From: JAAZPT01 sp964544955
GTDB taxonomy: Bacteria; Bacillota; Clostridia; Christensenellales; Aristaeellaceae
Reading direction: 5' to 3'
Length of the DNA stretch: 64,000 bases
Assembly: GCA_964544955.1 (NCBI GenBank)
Contig: CAZJEB010000001.1
Coordinates: 558,001-622,000 of the forward strand
Of this stretch, positions 25,450 to 33,761 are shown piece by piece (positions within the stretch are counted from its first letter, which is position 1; each line of letters starts with the position of its first letter). Below the pieces are notes generated by a model. It did no database searches. It had not been told where the DNA came from and saw nothing but the letters and a program-made list of their open reading frames with translations. Made by a program: the position numbers and the translations under genes.

Positions 25450-25953
25450 ATGAAGAGAATTTTAGGTATAGATTTTGAAACAGCAAATAGATATAGGGAT
25501 AGTGCTTGTTCTGTTGGGCTGTTTCTTAAAGAAAACAACAAAGTTTTATATAGTGAAGAGATATTAATAAACCCCGAAACAAACTTTGATTTTTATAACA
25601 CACTTGTACACAACATTACACCAAGTATGGTTAAGAATGCAGTAAAATTTCCAAAGGTTGCAAAAATTATTGATGAACTAATAGGTGATTTTAATCAAAC
25701 CCTAGTTGTAGCCCATAATGCAAGCTTTGATATAAGTGTTTATAAAAAATCTTGCCAAAAATATAATATAGATGTTAATAATTTTGACTATTACTGTACA
25801 TTAAAAATGGCTAAGAATCTAATTAAGGATATAAATTCTTATTCGCTAGATAGCTTAGCAAGTTATTTTAATTTACCAGCATTTAATCACCATAATGCTT
25901 TAGCCGATGCTAAAACTGCCGTATACCTTTATGAAAAACTAGAAAACTTATAA
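25450..25953 (+). CDS. DnaQ-like DEDDh 3'-5' exonuclease
   Basis: 167 residues from ATG 25450, which has GGAGA as ribosome binding site; an upstream in-frame ATG at 25396 coincides with the promoter. The exonuclease motifs are complete: ExoI GIDFETAN (Asp, Glu), ExoII VAHNASFDI (Asp), ExoIII HHNALADAKTA (His and Asp of DEDDh). The protein is a stand-alone exonuclease domain like DNA polymerase III epsilon-type nucleases, without a polymerase or helicase domain. Likely role: proofreading or nucleic acid turnover; the precise substrate is unknown. Confidence 0.85.
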   Translation: MKRILGIDFETANRYRDSACSVGLFLKENNKVLYSEEILINPETNFDFYNTLVHNITPSMVKNAVKFPKVAKIIDELIGDFNQTLVVAHNASFDISVYKKSCQKYNIDVNNFDYYCTLKMAKNLIKDINSYSLDSLASYFNLPAFNHHNALADAKTAVYLYEKLENL

Positions 25954-25960
25954 AATAAAA

Positions 25961-25987
25961 AAGGCTTGTATAATACAAGTCTTTTTT
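25961..25987 (+). terminator. Terminator after the exonuclease gene
   Basis: AAGGCTTGTAT pairs with ATACAAGTCTT (one G-T pair) and is followed by seven T. Confidence 0.75.
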
Positions 25988-25990
25988 TGT

Positions 25991-26066
25991 TGGTGCACCC
26001 AAACGGATTTGAACCGTTGACCTACAGAGTCGGAGTCTGTTACTCTATCCGCTGAGCTATGGATGC
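25991..26066 (-). tRNA. tRNA-Arg (anticodon CCG)
   Basis: Complete 76-base cloverleaf on the minus strand: acceptor GCATCCA/TGGGTGC, D stem GCTC...GAGT, anticodon stem ACAGA/TCTGT with loop CTCCGAC giving anticodon CCG (reads CGG), T stem AACGG/CCGTT with loop TTCAAAT, and an encoded 3' CCA. CGG is a rare codon in this AT-rich genome. Confidence 0.95.
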
Positions 26067-26114
26067 AAATGCTTGTTTATTTTATATTCATAAGCATCAA
26101 TTGTCAACAAAGGC

Positions 26115-28052
26115 TTATTTAATTATAAGTAAAGCATTTTCTTTCATCTGAATTAGTTGTTTTTTTATAGAACTTATAATATCCTTGCTTAATTGTTCCT
26201 TTTGCGGGTTACTTTCATCATTTTTTAATTTAATATATATATCTCCTGCCATCTTGTCCTTATTTTTTTCTATATTATTTTTAATACTGTTTTTAGGAAT
26301 AAGTATGCGTCTAATAGCCACAGGTATATTTGCTTTTTTTACTTGTTTTACTAATAATTCAGAACCTATAGCCCCAACAGTAAGCCCAAGCACTCCTCCA
26401 ATAATCAAACCAACAGGTCCAGTAGCTATTAGTGCGGTTTCAACCCCACCCATAATAGATGCAAATACTGCTACAAATACTACATCTGTAATTATTTTTA
26501 TAGTGTTAAAATTTATTATGTTTTCACTATCAATATTAAAGTTGTCCCCACTTAAAGGCAAAGACGGGTTAAACTTAAATGTAGTTGTTGGTATCCCATA
26601 TTTATGGCATATTCCAAAAGTTTTTGATTCAACTATCGGCAACATCTCATTTAACCAATTATTGATAACATAATTTATTTGTTCTTTAAATTTAGCATCA
26701 TCTGTTAGGCTTAATGTTTGTTCGTTTATACTATTTTCAGCCTCATTTATTGTATTAAAATAATTATTTGACCATTTATCAAAACTTGGCATAATAATGT
26801 TTTCACCTATATAATCCACTATATCATCAGCCAAGTCCTTATAAAGTTTATTTATTTGAACATTAACAATATCATTTATTTGGCTTGAAGAAAGTAATTC
26901 ATCAAGTTCGCTTTCAAAACCCTTTGTTTTTATATCTACCCTAGCTGCATAAGAAAGGCCTCTTGCAATTGCAAATTCTGGTTCAGCAGCTAATACAATT
27001 TTCGATGTTTCAAAAATCTTTTTAACAATATCCTTAATAAAATACATTCTACTTGCCCCACCTGTAAGCAAAACAATATCAGGCATTACTGGTAATTTAT
27101 TTTTACAGTTTTCGAACGTTTTAACACAAGCATCAATAAAGCTATGCCCATTAAGTGCTAGCTGCGGAGTATTAAGCGCCTTATCCATATCATCATTTGT
27201 GCAAATTAAATCAACTGTTATAGGCGGTTTGCTTGTATATAATTTTACAGAAGATTCTGCAACAAAAAGGTCGTTTTGATTTTGATATCTTGAAAAGTAT
27301 ATTTCTTTTACTCTCCTTGTTTCAAACTCCAACCTCGCCTTATACACAGGAAAATCATTTAATATTTGGTTTAACTTTTTTGCTTTTCCATGCCTATTAA
27401 TATTTATATCAAGTAATATTTGTTCTATTAAGCCTGCACCCAGGTTATTTATTCCAAAATCATACGCATCAATTCTAACCTCATGCATATTATTAATATA
27501 AGTAAAGTCTAATGTAGAAGATCCTGCATCTATTATAAGGGCAGTTTTAGAGTTTAAGTTGCTTTCAAGCCTAAGCTCCCCCGATTCCCTTGCATATAAA
27601 AACGCAGCCCTAGATTCACTTACCAATTTAGGCTTATTAAAACCAGCACTTTCAAAAAGTTTTAAATATTCAGTTTTTTTATTATCATCAAAACCTGATG
27701 GGCAACCAACTACAACAATGCTATCCCTATTAAAATTGGGGTTGTTTTTTTCAAGATATAAACGTATTTGATGAAGCAATATAATTATATTTTTAGCAGC
27801 AAAAGGGTCTTTATTAATAAATTTATTTTTAAGCCTTAAAAACAATTCACTTAAATTTGAAGCTTGACAGGCATCCTCACCTATAATAAAGCTACCATCA
27901 TTTAATACACCTAATGCTGAAAGGGTTTGTTTTCGGGAGTATAATTCTATAATTTGTGGCTCAGTAATGGTGTCTGATTTGCACCAAGATATTGATGTTT
28001 CCCCATCACCAAAATCAATTCCAAATATATCATATTTTTTATTATCATCCAT
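26115..28052 (-). CDS. Hsp70-like ATPase with C-terminal membrane hairpin
   Basis: 645 residues. The N-terminal half is an actin/Hsp70-type ATPase: phosphate 1 IFGIDFGDGETSISW (about residues 9-23), connect region SRAAFLYARESGE, phosphate 2 ALIIDAGSSTLDFTYI (about 168-183) and adenosine motif IVLLTGGASRMYFI (about 325-338). There is no canonical Hsp70 substrate-binding domain. Instead a helical region leads to a hydrophobic, glycine-rich segment (about residues 518-568, containing GPVGLIIGGVLGLTVGAIG) that looks like a membrane hairpin or glycine zipper, then a charged tail. It overlaps the upstream membrane partner by eight bases. I do not know its function; a membrane-tethered chaperone-like ATPase is the plain reading. 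Confidence 0.75.
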   Translation of the reverse strand: MDDNKKYDIFGIDFGDGETSISWCKSDTITEPQIIELYSRKQTLSALGVLNDGSFIIGEDACQASNLSELFLRLKNKFINKDPFAAKNIIILLHQIRLYLEKNNPNFNRDSIVVVGCPSGFDDNKKTEYLKLFESAGFNKPKLVSESRAAFLYARESGELRLESNLNSKTALIIDAGSSTLDFTYINNMHEVRIDAYDFGINNLGAGLIEQILLDININRHGKAKKLNQILNDFPVYKARLEFETRRVKEIYFSRYQNQNDLFVAESSVKLYTSKPPITVDLICTNDDMDKALNTPQLALNGHSFIDACVKTFENCKNKLPVMPDIVLLTGGASRMYFIKDIVKKIFETSKIVLAAEPEFAIARGLSYAARVDIKTKGFESELDELLSSSQINDIVNVQINKLYKDLADDIVDYIGENIIMPSFDKWSNNYFNTINEAENSINEQTLSLTDDAKFKEQINYVINNWLNEMLPIVESKTFGICHKYGIPTTTFKFNPSLPLSGDNFNIDSENIINFNTIKIITDVVFVAVFASIMGGVETALIATGPVGLIIGGVLGLTVGAIGSELLVKQVKKANIPVAIRRILIPKNSIKNNIEKNKDKMAGDIYIKLKNDESNPQKEQLSKDIISSIKKQLIQMKENALLIIK

Positions 28053-28875
28053 TATTGCTCACCTGCTTTACAGTAGCTTGCCCTTTTAATATAAGTTTGC
28101 CTTCATAAAGCAAGGCAGGCCTTATAGTATAGCTATCTTCTATACCTGGAAACAAATCAAAATATGCCTTATTTTTATCACTATATGTTTCAAAGTTTAT
28201 ATTGCGATTTTGAAGACTATTTATTAGTTGGTTTGCAGCCTTTAATGAATAATCCCCATCCTTTTGAACAATAGCTTCATATAGCATTTGTATTGAATAA
28301 AGCTCATTACTATCCCAGCTTATACTATTATTTTCATTTGATTTTTTAGCCAAAAACATTGCAAGTTCATTATCAGCATTTGAAAAATATTCACCTAATG
28401 TATTAATAATTTTATTTGTGTTTGCTAAAAATATGTATTGATAACTATCATTCTTTTTACTTTCATTTTTTATTGTTTGAATAATTAAACTAACAAACCC
28501 CAACAAAACAGCGCTAATCATAGGTGTTAATTTGCCATCAATAAAAAAATATATTGCAAAAGCAACACTTATTATTGTGGCCAAATATTTTGTTAACAAT
28601 GCGCTTGCGCTTGTTTTTTTATTGATATTTTCCTTTTTTAAAAGTTTAACATCATCTACACTAATTATAATGGATGTAGCCTTAATTAAGCTATTTATTA
28701 CAACGCTAATATAGGGTTTTGTATCGCTATTACTATTATTACTAAGTTCGTAATACATATCCTTTAAAAATTCAGTTATAGAATTTTGAACATTAATAAG
28801 CTCATTATTAAGCTCAATTTTATTAATAAGCTTATCCTTATTTTTATCAAAATAATTATAAAATATGTTAATCAT
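28045..28875 (-). CDS. Membrane protein of unknown function, partner of the Hsp70-like ATPase
   Basis: 276 residues. Two closely spaced hydrophobic helices (about residues 94-112 and 116-135) divide a polar helical N-terminus from a mostly helical cytoplasmic C-terminal domain ending in a strand-rich segment (RPALLYEGKLILKGQATVKQV). No family is recognised. Eight-base overlap with the Hsp70-like gene implies coupled translation and a common complex. Codon use is like the resident genes. Confidence 0.65.
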   Translation of the reverse strand: MINIFYNYFDKNKDKLINKIELNNELINVQNSITEFLKDMYYELSNNSNSDTKPYISVVINSLIKATSIIISVDDVKLLKKENINKKTSASALLTKYLATIISVAFAIYFFIDGKLTPMISAVLLGFVSLIIQTIKNESKKNDSYQYIFLANTNKIINTLGEYFSNADNELAMFLAKKSNENNSISWDSNELYSIQMLYEAIVQKDGDYSLKAANQLINSLQNRNINFETYSDKNKAYFDLFPGIEDSYTIRPALLYEGKLILKGQATVKQVSNNG

Positions 28876-28922
28876 ATTTGCTCCAATATAGTATTTTAAC
28901 CATTATACTATAATTAGGGTAA

Positions 28923-28958
28923 AAATAAAATCGCTGGTGTTATCCAGCGATTTTATTT
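28923..28958. terminator. Terminator after rpsT
   Basis: AAATAAAATCGCTGG pairs perfectly with CCAGCGATTTTATTT; T-rich on both strands. Confidence 0.85.
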
Positions 28959-28959
28959 A

Positions 28960-29217
28960 TCATTCTTTAACCATCAATTTGGCAAGGCGAGATTTTTTTC
29001 TAGCAGCAGTATTTTTATGTAATACGCCTTTAGTAACAGCCTTATCAATTTGTGAAACAGTTAAGTTGTATTGTTCTGCCAAGTTATCTGCATTATTTGT
29101 AACTGCGCTTTCAAAGCGTTTTACTGCAGTTTTAACTTTTGTTTTAACGATTTTATTGTGCAATGTTTTCTTTTCAGTAACTTTTACACGTTTAATAGCG
29201 GATTTAATATTTGGCAA
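28960..29217 (-). CDS. rpsT: 30S ribosomal protein S20
   Basis: 85 residues, normal length. MPNIKSAIKRVKVTEKK and NTAARKKSRLAKLM are the S20 signatures. The start codon is TTG with a GGGAG site upstream. In Bacillus rpsT lies apart from other ribosomal genes; here it follows rplL with 62 bases between and may be read from the rplJ promoter. Confidence 0.95.
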   Translation of the reverse strand: MPNIKSAIKRVKVTEKKTLHNKIVKTKVKTAVKRFESAVTNNADNLAEQYNLTVSQIDKAVTKGVLHKNTAARKKSRLAKLMVKE

Positions 29218-29279
29218 GCAGTTTCACTCCCTTCATTGCTTGTATAACCAAGATTTGGTAATTGCAAAAACTAAGTATA

Positions 29280-29660
29280 TTACTTAATTTCAACGGTTGC
29301 GCCTGCTTCTTCAAATGCCTTTTTAATTGCTTCAGCTTCGTCCTTGGAAACGCCTTCTTTAACAGCCTTGGGTGTAGCTTCAACAATTTCTTTAGCTTCT
29401 TTAAGGCCTAAACCTGCAACGATTTCACGTACAGCTTTGATAACCTTAATTTTGTTAGCACCAACGTCTTTAAGAATAACGTCAAATTCTGTTTTTTCTT
29501 CAGCTTCTTCAACAGGTGCGCCAGGTGTTGCGCCGCCAGGTACAACTACTGCTGATGCTGCAGCAGATACGCCAAATTTTTCTTCTAAAGCTTTAACCAA
29601 TTCTGATAATTCGATAACTGACATGCTCTCTATCTGAGAGATAAATTCTTCATGTGTCAT
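29280..29660 (-). CDS. rplL: 50S ribosomal protein L7/L12
   Basis: 126 residues. The N-terminal dimerisation domain (about 1-35), Ala-rich hinge (SAAASAVVVPGGATPGAPVEE) and C-terminal domain with KTEFDVILKDVGANKIKVIKAVREI and GLGLKEAKEIVE are all in place. It follows rplJ, with which it forms the ribosomal stalk. No rpoB follows, in contrast with the common Bacillota order. Confidence 0.97.
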   Translation of the reverse strand: MTHEEFISQIESMSVIELSELVKALEEKFGVSAAASAVVVPGGATPGAPVEEAEEKTEFDVILKDVGANKIKVIKAVREIVAGLGLKEAKEIVEATPKAVKEGVSKDEAEAIKKAFEEAGATVEIK

Positions 29661-29687
29661 AATAAAATTCCTCCGTTTAATAAATAA

Positions 29688-30203
29688 TTATGCTGCTGAC
29701 TCATCTTCGCCAGCTTTTTGTTTACGAATAGCTTCCAATACTCTTGCAAAGCTTGCAATTGTACCGTTAAGGCTACCAAGCAACCTTGCCAATAGAACTT
29801 CTCTACTGGGTAGATTAGCTAATTTTTCGATATCAGTAACGCTCATAAACTCTTTATTGAGTAAACCAGCTTTGATTTCGATAGAATTTGTTTTATCCTT
29901 TTTAATAAATTCGGATAAAATTTTTGCAGGTGCTACTGCATCGGTCATACCAAATGCAAAAGCGGAAGGACCTTCTAAATATTCATCTAATGATGTAATA
30001 TTTAGTTCGTTTGCTGCACGTTTAACTAAAGTGTTTTTTAATACACAGTACTCAACGCCTGCTGCACGGAACTTTGACCTTAAATCTGTAGCTTGTTCAA
30101 CTGTTAAACCAGAATACTTTACAGCTACAACGCTTTGTGCATTTTGAAGTTTATCAGTGATATCAGCAACAACTTGCTTTTTAATATCTAAATTTTTGCC
30201 CAT
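29688..30203 (-). CDS. rplJ: 50S ribosomal protein L10
   Basis: 171 residues from ATG 30203, which follows AAAGGAGG; a longer frame runs back into the leader RNA. VVAVKYSGLTVEQATDLRSKFRAAGVEYCVLKNTL is the L10 RNA-binding region and the C-terminal helix binds L12 dimers. Regulated by the leader described next, where L10-L12 binding is expected to reduce expression. Confidence 0.96.
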   Translation of the reverse strand: MGKNLDIKKQVVADITDKLQNAQSVVAVKYSGLTVEQATDLRSKFRAAGVEYCVLKNTLVKRAANELNITSLDEYLEGPSAFAFGMTDAVAPAKILSEFIKKDKTNSIEIKAGLLNKEFMSVTDIEKLANLPSREVLLARLLGSLNGTIASFARVLEAIRKQKAGEDESAA

Positions 30204-30384
30204 GATTTTTCCTCCTTTTTTCCTATTTCCAAAAATGGATATAAGAAAACCCTTGCATAGGCGCAAGGGCAAGTAATTATTACTGCATATTAGCTAAAAA
30301 GCTAATTCCTTACACCTCGGCTGGAAGAACATATTGTTCTTTATGTGATAACACAACCTGCTGTCTGTGGCATAGGTTTTCAAC
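30204..30384 (-). ncRNA. Ribosomal protein L10 leader RNA
   Basis: The 180-base leader between the promoter and rplJ has the usual position and length of the Bacillota L10 leader, and ends in an attenuator GCCCTTGC-GCCTAT-GCAAGGG followed by TTTT (30246-30269 on the minus strand), with rplJ ribosome binding site downstream. Confidence 0.75.
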
Positions 30385-30390
30385 TCGTTT

Positions 30391-30419
30391 ATAATAGCAT
30401 TAAAAAATTAATTTGTCAA
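30391..30419 (-). promoter_or_regulatory. Sigma-A type promoter for rplJ-rplL
   Basis: On the minus strand consensus TTGACA (30414-30419), 17-base spacer, TATTAT (30391-30396). Confidence 0.8.
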
Positions 30420-30493
30420 CAACTATCAAGAATTATTCTAGATTAAAAAATTAAGCAAAATAAGTATTAATGATAAATTGTATATTAAGAGAT

Positions 30494-30535
30494 AAAAAAC
30501 AATCAAGCAACGATAAGTTACTTGATTGTTTTTTT
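30494..30535 (-). terminator. Terminator after the flavoprotein gene
   Basis: AAAAAACAATCAAG and CTTGATTGTTTTTT form a long stem with T-runs on both strands. Confidence 0.8.
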
Positions 30536-30555
30536 ATTTTTAATTATTAAAAGTA

Positions 30556-32703
30556 TTATTTTTGAACCAATGCGTAATCTGCGGCACTCTCACCGCTCAA
30601 AAATCCCATGTGTACTGCAACTGCAATTGCTTGGCGGCCTGGATAGAAGTCACCAATATATGGACCGGAGGATATTATTCCACCAGCAAACAATCCTGGG
30701 ATTGCTTCGCCTTCATTTGTAATGACTCGACCTTGCTTATCTGTTGCAATGCCACCATAGTTACCGCGAGTTGCATCGTAAAGATGTGCAATGTAGAATG
30801 GCCCTTCATCTATAGCATCTAGCAATTCCGGTGCTTTGCCAAAGTCGGTGTCTTCACCTTGTGCTACCAATTCATTATAACGGTTCACAGAAGCTACAAC
30901 CGCATCAACTGGCAAACCTGCTTTTTCAGCTAAAGCTTTAATTGTATCTGCCTTGTAAACCTTAATTATATCGCTACCAGCTTCTGTTGCAGCAAGAAGT
31001 TCTTCAAGTCTGTTAAACCTTTGGGCAATTTCTTTGTCCATTATGCACCAAGCAGAATTTAGGCGAGTTTCGTCAACAAACTCGAATTTCTGTGGATGAG
31101 AACCGCCATCTTCCTGATATTTTCTCTCGCCATCCCAATTAACAAGAAGTGCTTCAAAGGGATAGTTGTTTGAAGGATCACCAACATAATGTAGATCATA
31201 CGGATCAGCCTGGAAGTTGCCGCTCATAGATTCTTGAAAATCATAATAGTAACCTCCGGAATCAATAACCATCCTATGACCATCACCAGTGTTTCCTATT
31301 GCTGTTGCAGTGATTTCTCCGGATGCTTGTGGGGCTAGTTCGTCTGTCATCTCATCATTCTTAGCATAGTCTCCAGTTGCTAATATAACAGCTTTAGCAT
31401 TAAATACCTTTGTTCCATATTTTTCAGTCTTGCTGATAATTCCAGTAACTACACCATCAGTTTGAATTAACTCAGTAGCGGGTGTATTCATGTAAACTTC
31501 AACACCTGCTTTTTTGATGGCATCCATCAATTTTTCCATCATCAAAGCTGCGCCTTTTTTATTAGGAGTCTTTGATGGCAAGCTCATATTTTCAGCATTC
31601 TTAATTGCCTTATCATTCGGCTTTGCACGGAATGTTTGTGAGCCAATTTCTTCAATAGTAATATTAAATTCAACACCAGCTGTATTCATAAGAAGATCCA
31701 TTGCTTCTGGTGAGCGCTCTATCAAATAGTTTAGACGATCATCGTCAATTGGGTTCTTATCTTGTGCATAACTGCGTTTATGCCACATCTCATACATTGG
31801 CTTTTGATATTGATCTTCTGTAGCTGCCAATAGGTTTCCAGAAGCAAATATAGAAGTTCCACCAAGTACACCTGTCTTCTCAATCAATGCAACACTTACA
31901 CCTTTTTGAGAAGCTTCTAAAGCAGCCATCATTCCCGCCAAACCACCACCGGCTACAACTACATCATAATCGTACTTGCCATCTTCCACAGTAGAAGGAA
32001 CCTGTACTTTTTTAAGTAATTCAACATCGGCTCCTGCTTGCTCTAAAGCATTAGTAACTGCTAATTTAACAGCAGCAGAAGTTAGGGTTGCGCCTGATAT
32101 AGAGTCAACAGCCAATGACTTATATTCTATAATTTGCGCTAGCAACTTATCGAATACTTGTTCGCCTATGCCTGCTGATTCATTATCATCTACAATCTCT
32201 ATATTCTCGATTTTATCTTCTGATAGAGTGACCTTTACCTTGATTGGACCACCGGTTCCGATCGCTTCTCCATCGTATGTACCTGAATTAAACTTAATAT
32301 CTTCTGCATCTATAATTTCTTCATCTTTTCTGCTGACAGCTACACTATAATCTTCAAGGTTTCCACCTGCATCAACCAAAACTTCACCAACTGCAGCTTT
32401 GATAGCTTCGGATGTTACTGTTGCACCAGATACTGATTCAACACCAATTGAATCTGCATCGGCAATTTCACTGGGTAATTTGTCAATTGCTTCTGAACCA
32501 ATACCTGCTGTTTCATTGTTTTCACCTACTGAAATTGATACTATTTCTCCGCCTTCAATTACAACTGTAAGCTCAAACTCACCGGCAAATCCCTTTGCCG
32601 CTTTTACATATGTGCCATCATTTAAGTTACCAGCAAGGCTTACAGTTGCCATACTTAAAATAAGCACAATAGCAATAATTAGGGATAATAATTTTTTACT
32701 CAA
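30556..32703 (-). CDS. Exported fumarate/urocanate reductase-like flavoprotein with two FMN-binding domains
   Basis: 715 residues. Signal peptide (residues 1-24, ending VSLAG) with no lipobox. Two FMN-binding domains follow (about 25-100 and 140-225), each with the SGAT-x-T flavinylation motif (SGATVTS and SGATLTS) whose last Thr is the site of covalent FMN attachment by ApbE. The C-terminal FAD_binding_2 domain starts with DYDVVVAGGGLAGMMAALEAS (about 250) and ends with GLFAGGIISSGPYIGDFYPGRQAIAVAV. Members reduce fumarate, urocanate or related acceptors outside the membrane. Start TTG with GGAGGAA upstream. Arginine codons are mainly CGN, unlike neighbours, suggesting recent acquisition. 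Confidence 0.88.
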   Translation of the reverse strand: MSKKLLSLIIAIVLILSMATVSLAGNLNDGTYVKAAKGFAGEFELTVVIEGGEIVSISVGENNETAGIGSEAIDKLPSEIADADSIGVESVSGATVTSEAIKAAVGEVLVDAGGNLEDYSVAVSRKDEEIIDAEDIKFNSGTYDGEAIGTGGPIKVKVTLSEDKIENIEIVDDNESAGIGEQVFDKLLAQIIEYKSLAVDSISGATLTSAAVKLAVTNALEQAGADVELLKKVQVPSTVEDGKYDYDVVVAGGGLAGMMAALEASQKGVSVALIEKTGVLGGTSIFASGNLLAATEDQYQKPMYEMWHKRSYAQDKNPIDDDRLNYLIERSPEAMDLLMNTAGVEFNITIEEIGSQTFRAKPNDKAIKNAENMSLPSKTPNKKGAALMMEKLMDAIKKAGVEVYMNTPATELIQTDGVVTGIISKTEKYGTKVFNAKAVILATGDYAKNDEMTDELAPQASGEITATAIGNTGDGHRMVIDSGGYYYDFQESMSGNFQADPYDLHYVGDPSNNYPFEALLVNWDGERKYQEDGGSHPQKFEFVDETRLNSAWCIMDKEIAQRFNRLEELLAATEAGSDIIKVYKADTIKALAEKAGLPVDAVVASVNRYNELVAQGEDTDFGKAPELLDAIDEGPFYIAHLYDATRGNYGGIATDKQGRVITNEGEAIPGLFAGGIISSGPYIGDFYPGRQAIAVAVHMGFLSGESAADYALVQK

Positions 32704-32705
32704 GT

Positions 32706-32945
32706 TTAATTCCTCCTTTTTACTATAAAAGCATCAAGAGCTTTTATTAAATCATCACACTCTTCAGAATGGATATCAAGGGCAACGTCTTTACTTAAAT
32801 CAAGGCTGAATATGCCTAAAATAGATTTTGCATCAACAACGTGCCTACCAATTCTAAGGTCAACTTCATAAGGGTAAGAGTTTACAATGGAAACGAACTG
32901 TTTAACGTTCTCTGCTAAGCTTAGTTTAATTATTACTGTTTTCAT
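32706..32945 (-). CDS. HPr-like protein lacking the catalytic histidine
   Basis: 79 residues with the HPr fold pattern. The Ser46 region is well conserved (VDAKSILGIFSLDLSKDV), as is the GRHVVDAKS segment, but the N-terminal loop that holds His15 in HPr reads KLSLAENVKQF and has no histidine, so PTS phosphotransfer is not possible. It is therefore closer to Crh-type regulators, where the serine is the phosphorylation site. It sits 22 bases after pgmB, and its stop is two bases from the flavoprotein start, so the three genes are one operon. Confidence 0.8.
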   Translation of the reverse strand: MKTVIIKLSLAENVKQFVSIVNSYPYEVDLRIGRHVVDAKSILGIFSLDLSKDVALDIHSEECDDLIKALDAFIVKRRN

Positions 32946-32967
32946 AAAAATATATCCTTTCTTATTA

Positions 32968-33645
32968 TTAAATACTCAAACCTGAAGCATCGGCTATGGC
33001 ATTTAAATTCAAATCTTGTGTTCCTGCTAGTATCATATTTGCCTTATACATTTTATCCTGTGTACCTACACCAACAGAAAACATACCTGCGGAGTTTATA
33101 GAGTCAACACCAGCCTCGGCATCTTCGATACCTATGCAGTTTTCAGGCTTAGCGTTAAGGTGTTTTGCTGCTACTAAAAAAATTTCAGGGTCGGGTTTGG
33201 ATTTTGATATCTCAGCAGCATTACAAATATAATCAAAATATTCAACAACTTTTAATTGGTTTAGTATAAATTGTGCATTTCTACTTACTGAGGCAACGGC
33301 AGTTTTTATACCTTTGCTTTTTATTTCTTTAATAAAAGGCAATATTCCAGGTAAAATATCATCCGGAGTAATCTGTTTTATAAGCTCTTTATAATTTTCA
33401 TTTTTTTCAAAACACATTTCTTCTTTTTCAGCTAAAGAAAACTTATCTTGTGCATTTCCATTTTTTAAAATAAGTTCTAAACTATCCATCCTGGATACAC
33501 CTTTTAAATTTTCATTATATTCTTCATCAAAAGGAATATTCAATTTATCTGCCAACAGTTTCCATGCTTGGTAGTGGTATTTTGCAGAGTCAGTAATAAC
33601 ACCATCAAGGTCAAAAATAATACCCTCTATTTTATTTGTAGACAT
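32968..33645 (-). CDS. pgmB: Beta-phosphoglucomutase
   Basis: 225 residues of the HAD superfamily. GIIFDLDGVITDSA (nucleophile and acid Asp, about residues 8-21), TAVASVSRN, and GIEDAEAGVDSINSAGM match the beta-PGM motifs. It interconverts beta-glucose 1-phosphate and glucose 6-phosphate, normally after a maltose, trehalose or kojibiose phosphorylase; none is in this window. First gene of the operon with the HPr-like gene and the flavoprotein. Confidence 0.9.
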   Translation of the reverse strand: MSTNKIEGIIFDLDGVITDSAKYHYQAWKLLADKLNIPFDEEYNENLKGVSRMDSLELILKNGNAQDKFSLAEKEEMCFEKNENYKELIKQITPDDILPGILPFIKEIKSKGIKTAVASVSRNAQFILNQLKVVEYFDYICNAAEISKSKPDPEIFLVAAKHLNAKPENCIGIEDAEAGVDSINSAGMFSVGVGTQDKMYKANMILAGTQDLNLNAIADASGLSI

Positions 33646-33761
33646 ATAATACCCTCACAAATTAAATTATTTACAAATTATAATATCAAATAAACTAATA
33701 AAATACAACAATTTTAGAGTTTATGTGGAAATTTTAAACATATACAACAAAATTACTCCAA

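Noticed and set aside
25991..26066. tRNA-Arg(CCG) as an attachment site for the Hsp70-like gene pair
   Set aside because: The Hsp70-like genes lie on the 5' side of the tRNA, whereas integrated elements normally start at the 3' end, and I found no second copy of the tRNA 3' end or an integrase.
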